Positions 34,934 to 40,874 of a stretch of DNA of 42,313 nucleotides are shown here, one piece after another. Every line of letters begins with the position of its first letter. The stretch's first letter is position 1. Both the position numbers and the translations under genes were made by a program. The notes below the pieces were generated by a model. The model worked only from the letters and a program-made list of their open reading frames with translations. It ran no database searches and had not been told where the DNA came from. This DNA comes from Bacteroidota bacterium. Its GTDB lineage: Bacteria; Bacteroidota; Ignavibacteria; Kryptoniales; JAKASW01. Location of the stretch: the NCBI GenBank assembly GCA_023381615.1, contig JAMCQL010000007.1:1-42313 (forward strand), read 5' to 3'.

Positions 34934-35047
34934 CCGAAAAGTCTTACGATGTGATGGCTTCGCTACAACATCGAGAGACACGTGGACACAGAGCCGCTAA
35001 CTCTTACACTTCTTGTTCGGATTCATAACCCTGATGTCGAAGGTTTT
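34934..35047. other. Convergent spacer after the RND pump
   Basis: An imperfect hairpin CGATGT (34947-34952) with ACATCG (34968-34973) lies 14 nt after the pump stop. No T-run follows. Nothing else was seen. Confidence 0.4.
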
Positions 35048-35713
35048 CTAGTTCCTCATACAAAGGCATCCAGTACCTTCGGTCAGCTTCCCGTCGACCA
35101 TTTGTTCTTGTGCCAGTCCATCTTCGATTACTGCCTCATTCCCTTGGATTGCGGCGGCCAGCAATGAACGAGCAGACACCAACTCCGCCGCTTGTTGTTT
35201 GTACCTTTGTGCAAGTTCCACCAGCATGCGCGGTGTGCGTGATTCCATCAGCCAGAATTCCACTTTGTCGTCCGAAGGATAAGTCGTACCGACATACTCG
35301 GCATCAATCAGCCGGCGAATCATCGGCCAGTCCTTATCCCGCTGCGTTTTCTTTGCGCGGACGAGGTCGGGAAGCGAGAGCAATTCAACTGCTCCTTCGG
35401 TAGGAAGCATTATGCGTGCCCTCCGCTCCCATAGCTTCTCAAACACATCGACGCCGCGCATCACTGACATAACGTCAATGCGAATCCGAAAGACTTCGGG
35501 ATGGTAACATCGGAAATGTATTGCGTGGCCTTTTTGGAGAAAGGAAAGTTCGAACGGTGGAACAGCAATGCGGTGTGCCTGCAGTGTACGGAGTGCCGAC
35601 TTCAACAACTCACAATTTTCACTCGACGCGAGAATCGCAATATCCGTATCACGACTGAATTCCGCCGCCCCGTACAGCACGCACGCCTGTCCGCCCATCA
35701 ACAGTGATTTCAC
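35048..35713 (-). CDS. Nucleotidyltransferase-fold protein
   Basis: 221 residues from a GTG start. LLMGGQACVLYGAAEFSRDTDIAIL is the GG-x(n)-D-x-D core of minimal or AbiEii-like nucleotidyltransferases (core pieces MGGQACVLYG and RDTDIAIL); a third acidic residue is plausible in RIRIDVMSV. The rest is helical, with LVRAKKTQRDKDWPMIRRLI typical of this group. With the GTG start only six residues precede the GG motif, whereas the same frame continues upstream as NPIHKVLSTLSIHNV, which looks like the missing first helix. The true start may therefore be a non-standard codon near 35750. It overlaps the small gene upstream. Such pairs are often toxin-antitoxin-like; activity is unproven. Confidence 0.75.
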   Translation of the reverse strand: MKSLLMGGQACVLYGAAEFSRDTDIAILASSENCELLKSALRTLQAHRIAVPPFELSFLQKGHAIHFRCYHPEVFRIRIDVMSVMRGVDVFEKLWERRARIMLPTEGAVELLSLPDLVRAKKTQRDKDWPMIRRLIDAEYVGTTYPSDDKVEFWLMESRTPRMLVELAQRYKQQAAELVSARSLLAAAIQGNEAVIEDGLAQEQMVDGKLTEGTGCLCMRN

Positions 35714-35882
35714 GTTGTGTATAGAGAGTGTCGAAAGGACTTTGTGAATCGGGTTCAGAATTAAGGTCTCCTCCTGATGAAAGATAAAATTGCCACAACT
35801 TTTCGCTCTCCTGCCACCGTTCTGCCGGCGTTAGATGATACCACTCGAGCCATTCATCTTCTATCATCCATGAAACTTCCAT
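35649..35882 (-). CDS. Small partner protein of the nucleotidyltransferase
   Basis: 77 residues: MIEDEWLEWYHLTPAERWQES, then KLWQFYLSSGGDL, SEPDSQSPF, VDGRTGVRAVR. This pattern (W-x-x-WY-x-LTPAERW ... EPDSQSP ... DGRxGxRxxR) recurs in small proteins encoded directly before nucleotidyltransferase genes, so I read the two as one module. ATG codons at 35882 and 35867 are both possible; the second fits the usual family start. The gene overlaps the nucleotidyltransferase frame by at least 65 nt. Function unknown; an antitoxin or adaptor role is inference. Confidence 0.7.
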   Translation of the reverse strand: MEVSWMIEDEWLEWYHLTPAERWQESEKLWQFYLSSGGDLNSEPDSQSPFDTLYTQREITVDGRTGVRAVRGGGIQS

Positions 35883-35910
35883 ATCGCCAATTTATGTCCA
35901 ACCTATGGGA

Positions 35911-35951
35911 ATTGCAATTACACACTCTCTTTAACGAGAGGGATTGAAAAC
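35911..35951 (+). CRISPR. Solitary CRISPR-repeat-like sequence (no array)
   Basis: Starts ATTGCAATTAC, contains a short palindrome CTCTC (35925-35929) and GAGAG (35936-35940), and ends GGGATTGAAAAC. A short central palindrome and an ATTGAAA(A)C end are usual in type I and III CRISPR repeats of about 36-37 nt. There is no second copy, spacer or cas gene in the window, so at most this is a stranded single repeat. It sits exactly where the MazF-like stub loses homology. Confidence 0.3.
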
Positions 35952-35953
35952 AG

Positions 35954-35992
35954 CTATTGAAACTTGTACCATCGAATCTCGACACGCTTCAT
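35954..35992 (-). pseudogene. MazF-like toxin stub (12 codons)
   Basis: ATG at 35992 overlaps the antitoxin's TGA (ATGA). It reads MKRVEIRWYKFQ and then TAG. MKRGEIRWYKF-type starts are typical of MazF/PemK endoribonuclease toxins, and the overlap with a ribbon-helix-helix antitoxin is the usual operon form. The remaining roughly 95 codons are absent; the CRISPR-like sequence begins 3 nt beyond the stop. Call rests on a short match plus context. Confidence 0.5.
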
Positions 35993-36254
35993 CTGTTTAT
36001 CCAGACTTGCTCATCTTCCCAAATGTCAAATTCCCCTTTCCTTATCGGTCTGCTTTTGTATCCTTTTATATGTCTTAATTCTAACTCTGCAATATGTATT
36101 TTTTCCAATTCATGTTTTAAGGCGTTCCTTGCAAATGCAGATCGAGTAGTACCTAACTGTAAACGATGTCTCGAAACGCGTCACCTAACTTCTTAACAGT
36201 CTTGTCAACCGCCTTGATTAAATTCTCATCAAGTGTCATTTGTACTGTCTTCAT
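35989..36254 (-). pseudogene. Frameshifted ribbon-helix-helix (CopG/MazE-type) antitoxin
   Basis: From ATG 36254 the frame reads MKTVQMTLDENLIKAVDKTVKKLG, a typical ribbon-helix-helix start, then goes out of frame. In another frame the sequence resumes TTRSAFARNALKHELEK and ends GEFDIWEDEQVWINR before TGA at 35989. The break is an extra 32 nt (36151-36182) made of one copy of an 8-nt direct repeat ACCTAACT plus 24 nt; removing it restores KKLG-TTRSAF exactly. AAGGG lies before the start. The open frame extends upstream to 36341 but runs through the promoter, so that part is not coding. The partner toxin stub overlaps its stop. Confidence 0.8.
36151..36190. repeat. 32-nt insertion bounded by 8-nt direct repeats
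   Basis: ACCTAACT at 36151-36158 and again at 36183-36190, with 24 nt between. This is the lesion that frameshifts the antitoxin. The interior contains a partial palindrome (GTCTCGAAAC). Confidence 0.8.
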
Positions 36255-36285
36255 TTTCATTCCCTTCTCACCTATTTCCATAGCT

Positions 36286-36323
36286 ATTATAATATACATC
36301 GTAAATATTCTCAACATCGTAAA
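36286..36323 (-). promoter_or_regulatory. Sigma70-type promoter with paired operator repeats of the antitoxin gene
   Basis: On the minus strand TTGAGA (36314-36309), a 17-nt spacer, then TATAAT (36291-36286): five of six and six of six consensus bases. Two 10-bp direct repeats TTTACGATGT (36323-36314 and 36305-36296) overlap the -35 and spacer, as expected for autoregulation by a ribbon-helix-helix antitoxin. The start codon is about 32 nt downstream. Confidence 0.7.
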
Positions 36324-36374
36324 CCTGCTCAGCCACAGCACTCCTTGAGATACCTATAACTCATAGAAGAGGAA

Positions 36375-36554
36375 TCACTCCGGGAAACTCAGTGTAACCG
36401 CCGTTCCTTTCTGCGGTTCACTCACAATGGACGCTGTTCCATGATGCAGCCGCATGACTGACTTCACGATTGCTAAACCCAGTCCGCTGCCCGCCTTGTT
36501 TTCTGAGCGCGATGTATCGGCGCGATAGAACCCATCGAATATCCGCGGCAAATG
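36375..36554 (-). pseudogene. Histidine kinase C-terminal remnant (CusS-like)
   Basis: About 59 codons and a stop. The reading HLPRIFDGFYRADTSRSENK, then [18 protein letters not shown] and TAVTLSFPE, matches the last 59 residues of the kinase encoded at 38654-40096 with 43 of 59 identical. It holds the F-box and G2 box only. An in-frame stop precedes it, so it is not expressed as a kinase. The divergence shows a paralog remnant rather than a fresh duplication. Confidence 0.85.
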
Positions 36555-36564
36555 TTATGGATGA

Positions 36565-36853
36565 GTTCCGCAGGATGGCAAAAAAGGGATTACCGTTTCT
36601 TTCGGTTCTTCTTTTCAAAGGGCATTCAAAAAACGGATAGGCGACGACCAAGGTTTGGAGAAACAATTCTTTGAAAAACCGGAGACTTTTGGAAACGATC
36701 CTTTCCAAGAGGAATTGCGAACCCATAAGCTTGGAGGCCGGATGAAGGGTTTGTGGAGTTTTCGAGTAATATGATATGAGAGTGGTTTCCTACTTCGCAG
36801 CCGATGACCATGCTGTTCTCGTGGACATCGGTACTCATGAGGAGGCATACTAA
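36565..36853 (+). pseudogene. RelE/YafQ-type toxin, 5'-truncated and frameshifted
   Basis: Frame 1 reads VSFGSSFQRAFKKRIGDDQ, then DPFQEELRTHKLGGRMKGLWSFRV, followed by stop. A different frame continues YDMRVVSYFAADDHAV and LVDIGTHEEAY before TAA at 36853. Together these give the standard RelE-like toxin order: LRTHKL-G-KLKGLWSF, then YD-RVV and a DIGTHDEVY-like end. The shift occurs at about 36768-36774 and fits loss of two bases or gain of one. No ATG, GTG or TTG opens the first half after the stop at 36562, and no antitoxin precedes it. Its end overlaps the helicase gene's end by 4 nt. Confidence 0.8.
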
Positions 36854-38631
36854 ACTTCCAATTTCAATTTCTTGATCCTTGACCTGATCGCTCCTTTAGT
36901 TCGCCTAAAATGTTTTGCCAAAACTTTGATGCTCACTCCTTCAGAGTACATCACTGTTAACTCGTCATCAAGGTTTTCTGTCCACGGTTCGTAAGCGTCT
37001 TGATGCTTCGCCCTCACTTCGCCAACTGAATATACTCTACCCTTTCTCGCCTCCTTATTTGCAGCCCTGAGAATAGCTGATTTGAAATTTCTTTCAGCAT
37101 TCTCTTTTCTGTCCGCTTCTTCAGCTTTCACAATACGAATCCTTGAAGAATGGGAAATGCCTCTTGGCAGCAGCGCTTCTGGAATGAGAATATTATTCCT
37201 TGTGCGTGTGACCGCAACATACAGAAGATTGATTTCTTCGTTTAGTTTCGGTATGTCAAGCTCATCCTTATGCTCCCCCTTCAACTTCTCTATCTTCTTT
37301 TCCGTGATGAAGTCATCTACTATTTGAACGGTATCATACTCCATTCCTTTGCAGCGATGAACAGTAGAAAAAATCATCTCGGCCTTTTCTCTTTCGTCGT
37401 CAGCCACATGCTTCTCTTTCAGCGCTTTAATCATCTTAGGAATTTTGTTTCCGTATTCCTTTACGATCTCGACCATCATTCCAAGCTGAACATCTTCTGT
37501 CTTATCGACATAATCTTCCAGCTCATTAAGGTCTTTCATTTCGTTGATGAGCTTATCCTTAATCAGGCTGCGATTGCCATTGTAAAGACTCAGGACGTCG
37601 TACAGGGAAGTCCCTTCATCGGCATAGGTATAAGAGTTTACGTTGCCCTCGAAGTAAATACGTTTTACTCTCTCATTCTCCGTAATGTGTTCGATGGCTT
37701 TGAGTAGAAGTCCGAGGTTCGTTCGCGCAAGAATGGCTCTTGACTTATGATCTTGAGTGGTTCCTCTTCCCTTTATCAGAAGTGGCTTGTGTTCCTCAAT
37801 GTGACTTTTCCATTTCAATACTCCCATTGCAAGATTTGCGATGTCCTGGTTGAACCGAAAGCTGGTCGAAAGATGGTACGTCTGATAATCCGCCTTCTCC
37901 AACGAGTTCACAGCGTATCGCCATCCGTAGATTTGCTGGTGAGTGTCGCCGACAATTACCTTAGTCGCTTTCTGTTTGAAGAATACGTCAAGCATGGCGG
38001 ACGAAGCATCTTGCCCTTCATCAAACAGGATATAGTCATATTGAAGTCCCGGATTTGATATCTGAAACTTCTTCAGATAAAAGTCGTGGGTGATTCCGAT
38101 TTCTCCTTTATCCATCTTGCTCAGCAAAAGACGAGTTTGGTTTTCGATATAATCGTAGTAGGCTGTTACAAATGCTGTCGCCTTACTGTCAGAGATAACG
38201 TCAAGGTAATTCAGGTCCTGGACTTTTTGCTTGTCGCTGTTACAGAAATATGCAATGAACTTGTTGATATGGTTTGCGACAATATACTCTGCGTGCTTCT
38301 CTCCGTTCCCCCGCAGCCCAAGAAGTTCGGCGATCTCGTGTGTCCTGTAACCTTGTGGTCGGACTTTATAGCCTTTGTTGAAGACGATGTGTTTGTAAGC
38401 AAGAGAGTGCGCCGTTTCAACCTTTACGTTATTGAGTCCGTTGTCTGCAAACTTCCTGATGGCCTCTAATTTTACAGATTTGTTGAAGGCGAGATAGAGT
38501 ATTCTGCTCTTTTTCGACCGGGCTTTGGCATACTCAATTACGGTCGTTGTTTTCCCGGAGCCAGCAACGGCATTAATCTTGATGTTGCCGGTCGAGTTGA
38601 TAATCCTGTATTGTTCTTCAGTCAGTTCCAT
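36850..38631 (-). CDS. UvrD/Fbh1-like superfamily 1 DNA helicase
   Basis: 593 residues. Walker A AVAGSGKTTT (Lys27), Walker B FDEGQD, motif III GDTHQQIYGWR, motif V STVHRCKGMEYD and motif VI LLYVAVTRTRNN are all present, so it should be an active 3'-5' helicase. The C-terminus (VMYSEGVSIKVLAKHFRRTKGAIRSRIKKL) is a small helix-turn-helix-like domain. The compact form resembles Fbh1-type helicases more than full UvrD. It begins 22 nt after the sensor kinase stop on the same strand, an odd position for a repair gene, and is flanked by toxin and kinase debris. No GajA-type partner is present, so I do not call it a Gabija gene. A GGAG lies about 9 nt before the ATG. Confidence 0.9.
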   Translation of the reverse strand: MELTEEQYRIINSTGNIKINAVAGSGKTTTVIEYAKARSKKSRILYLAFNKSVKLEAIRKFADNGLNNVKVETAHSLAYKHIVFNKGYKVRPQGYRTHEIAELLGLRGNGEKHAEYIVANHINKFIAYFCNSDKQKVQDLNYLDVISDSKATAFVTAYYDYIENQTRLLLSKMDKGEIGITHDFYLKKFQISNPGLQYDYILFDEGQDASSAMLDVFFKQKATKVIVGDTHQQIYGWRYAVNSLEKADYQTYHLSTSFRFNQDIANLAMGVLKWKSHIEEHKPLLIKGRGTTQDHKSRAILARTNLGLLLKAIEHITENERVKRIYFEGNVNSYTYADEGTSLYDVLSLYNGNRSLIKDKLINEMKDLNELEDYVDKTEDVQLGMMVEIVKEYGNKIPKMIKALKEKHVADDEREKAEMIFSTVHRCKGMEYDTVQIVDDFITEKKIEKLKGEHKDELDIPKLNEEINLLYVAVTRTRNNILIPEALLPRGISHSSRIRIVKAEEADRKENAERNFKSAILRAANKEARKGRVYSVGEVRAKHQDAYEPWTENLDDELTVMYSEGVSIKVLAKHFRRTKGAIRSRIKKLKLEV

Positions 38632-38653
38632 ATAATGATCTCCGCTCCGCTAC

Positions 38654-40096
38654 CTACGCCGGGAAACTCAGTGTAACCGTCGTTCCCTTTCCAGGTGCGC
38701 TTTCCATCGAGACTGTACCATCATGCAATTGCATGATTGATTTTACGATTGCCAAGCCGAGTCCCGTGCCCGGTTTGTTCTCAGAACGCGAAGGATCGGC
38801 ACGATAAAAACGATCGAATATTTGCGGGGTATGTTTCGGATCGATTCCTGTTCCTGTGTCGTTGACCGAAACCTCGATGAAACTATCTGAAGTCTGCGCC
38901 ACTCTAACGGAGATCTTTCCACCTTTCGGAGTATGATGTATTGCGTTTGACAGGAGGTTGCTCAAAGCCCGTCTGAAAAGGGTTAGATCGGCGTTTAGAG
39001 TTGCGTCTCCGCCGCAAGTTATTTCAACTCCCTGCTCCTCCGCGACAGCTTCATAAAACTCGATTAGTCCTTCGATTTGCTTTCGTGTATCAAATTGCGT
39101 CCGTTCGACGTGCGCTTCCGGATTTTCGGCGCGTGCGAGGAAGAGGAGGCTTTCAATAAGATGCGCGAGCCGTGAGTATTCCTCCAAACTTGATTCGAGC
39201 ACATTGCGGTAATCTTCCTCGTTGCGCTTCCTCGAAAGTGCGACTTCAGTTTCACCGATCAGATTGTTGATTGGCGTGCGGAGTTCATGCGCCAGGTCTG
39301 CGGAGAATTGCGACAGACGGTTGAAAGAATCTTCGAGTCTGTTGAGCATATTGTCAAATGCAGTGGCAAGGTCGTTGAGTTCGAGCGGCCAGTTAGATTG
39401 TCCTAACCTTTCGTGAAGTTGTGAAGCAGAGACCTGTTGAACCGTTCTGGTGATCTCTTCGATGGGCTGCAAGCCCTTTCTCGCGACGAGAATTCCCGCA
39501 ACTGCCGACAGAAGAATCCCCGCAAGCAGGACGAGCATGAGCTGCCGCCGGTAGTCTGCGATCAATGCGTCCTCGTGCGAAATATCGAGAGCGAGTTGAA
39601 GAATTCGCGTCTGGTCATTCGAGTTGCCGAGCTTTGCCAAAGCCGTCATCAAAAGAAACGAACGTCCATCTTTAGACTTCCATTTCGTTGCTTCCGACGG
39701 AGTCTGTGATATTCCGACCGGCGGAGGGAATTCAGAGACTGGCACAACTGAACTCATGTTCTGTGTTTCGATGAGAGTTTGCTTGTTGGAGTTCAGAAGT
39801 CTCGCATAGTATTTCGCGAGCCTGAAAGGAGCGCTTTCCCATCTGATCTCTTCTTCAAGCACCCCTTGATCATTCGGCTTTTCGAGCATGACCACACGAA
39901 GAAGATCGATTTTGGCTGCAAGAAACTGGTTGTCTTCTCTCTGCAAATGACTCGCTAAGACCCAATATAAAAAGATTGTCGAGGCAAAAAGTATTCCAAA
40001 GGCTGACAGGATATAAAGTATTGTCAACCTCCTCTTGATTGACCAAGAGGTTTGTTTCATCGATTGCGAATGCAGGTCAGTCATTTTCGATGACAT
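38654..40096 (-). CDS. cusS: Heavy-metal sensor histidine kinase, CusS-like
   Basis: 480 residues. Membrane helices at about 24-47 and 184-205 flank a periplasmic sensor of roughly 135 residues; a HAMP domain follows. The H-box is [17 protein letters not shown] (His270), the N-box [14 protein letters not shown]1 NDTGTGID, F-box IFDRFYRAD, and G2 [11 protein letters not shown]. The form matches the CusS/heavy-metal sensor group. ATG 40096 overlaps the regulator gene by 20 nt; ATG 40084 is another possible start. It is paired with the CusR-like regulator upstream and probably controls the RND pump at 31835. The helicase gene follows directly. Confidence 0.92.
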   Translation of the reverse strand: MSSKMTDLHSQSMKQTSWSIKRRLTILYILSAFGILFASTIFLYWVLASHLQREDNQFLAAKIDLLRVVMLEKPNDQGVLEEEIRWESAPFRLAKYYARLLNSNKQTLIETQNMSSVVPVSEFPPPVGISQTPSEATKWKSKDGRSFLLMTALAKLGNSNDQTRILQLALDISHEDALIADYRRQLMLVLLAGILLSAVAGILVARKGLQPIEEITRTVQQVSASQLHERLGQSNWPLELNDLATAFDNMLNRLEDSFNRLSQFSADLAHELRTPINNLIGETEVALSRKRNEEDYRNVLESSLEEYSRLAHLIESLLFLARAENPEAHVERTQFDTRKQIEGLIEFYEAVAEEQGVEITCGGDATLNADLTLFRRALSNLLSNAIHHTPKGGKISVRVAQTSDSFIEVSVNDTGTGIDPKHTPQIFDRFYRADPSRSENKPGTGLGLAIVKSIMQLHDGTVSMESAPGKGTTVTLSFPA

Positions 40097-40748
40097 ATCC
40101 GACGCCGCGAACTGTTTGAATTAACTTTCTCTCAAAAGGGTCGTCAACCTTGCTGCGCAATCTTCTGACGGCAACATCGACGACATTCGTGTCGCTGTCG
40201 AAGTTCATATCCCAAACTTGTTCTGCGATTAAAGTGCGCGAGATGACTTCACCCGATCTTCGCACCAAAAGCGAGAGGAGTGCGAACTCTTTCGGCGTTA
40301 AGTCTAATTTCTTTCCTGAGCGAGTTGCTTTATGCTTCAATAGATCAATTTCCAAATCGGCGATTTGCAGTGTCTCGGGCTGGCGTGTTGGACCGCGGCG
40401 CAAGATAGTTCTCACCCGCGCGAGGAGCTCGGAGAAAGCAAACGGTTTCACAAGGTAATCGTCTGCACCAAGTTCTAAACCCTTGACGCGATCTTGAACA
40501 GAATCGCGTGCGGTTAGAAACAGAACGGGTGTCTGCTTCCCGCGGTGCCTAATCTCCGACAAGATTGTCCAGCCGTCCTGTTTGGGAAGCATTACGTCAA
40601 GAATGATAAGATCGTATTCATTGCTTTCAGCGAGTCTCAGTCCGGAATCACCCTCGGAAGCGGTGTCGACAACAAATCCGTTTTCCGACAATCCCTTTTT
40701 CAGGTATGCCGCGGTTTTAGATTCGTCTTCAACAATCAAAATGCGCAT
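40077..40748 (-). CDS. cusR: OmpR-family response regulator, CusR-like
   Basis: 223 residues. Receiver domain with EDE acidic triad near residue 7, phosphoacceptor Asp51 ([14 protein letters not shown]), FLTARD and LVKPFAF. A winged-helix DNA-binding domain follows ([52 protein letters not shown]). It is the first gene of the two-gene sensor operon, overlapping the kinase by 20 nt. A strong terminator at 40812-40848 isolates it from the DUF2723 gene upstream. Confidence 0.95.
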   Translation of the reverse strand: MRILIVEDESKTAAYLKKGLSENGFVVDTASEGDSGLRLAESNEYDLIILDVMLPKQDGWTILSEIRHRGKQTPVLFLTARDSVQDRVKGLELGADDYLVKPFAFSELLARVRTILRRGPTRQPETLQIADLEIDLLKHKATRSGKKLDLTPKEFALLSLLVRRSGEVISRTLIAEQVWDMNFDSDTNVVDVAVRRLRSKVDDPFERKLIQTVRGVGYVIEND

Positions 40749-40811
40749 ATCTTGTTGTTAAATTTAATATGCAAATAGAATAAAAACCGTCGGAGTGCCG
40801 AAAGGGGAAAT

Positions 40812-40848
40812 AAAAAAAGCGGTGATAACTCGAATAATTATCACCGCT
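40812..40848 (-). terminator. Rho-independent terminator of the DUF2723 gene
   Basis: On the minus strand arms 40848-40838 (AGCGGTGATAA) and 40828-40818 (TTATCACCGCT) form a perfect 11-bp stem with a 9-nt loop, followed by a seven-T run. It lies 27 nt after the stop. Confidence 0.9.
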
Positions 40849-40874
40849 CTCTGAGAAAGTCTTGAAATATTTGA

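Noticed and set aside
35911-35951. A CRISPR array
   Set aside because: Only one repeat-like unit is present, with no regularly spaced copies and no cas genes; kept only as a low-confidence solitary repeat.
36418-36726. 102-codon minus-strand frame
   Set aside because: It reads the kinase remnant out of frame and the toxin pseudogene antisense; the correct frames give clear homologous sequence instead.
36735-36800. Programmed frameshift in the RelE-type toxin
   Set aside because: No slippery heptamer or downstream structure at the break, and the gene also lacks a start codon, so decay is simpler.
36850-38631. Gabija GajB as identity of the helicase
   Set aside because: No GajA (OLD/ATPase nuclease) gene is adjacent; the neighbours are a sensor kinase and toxin debris.
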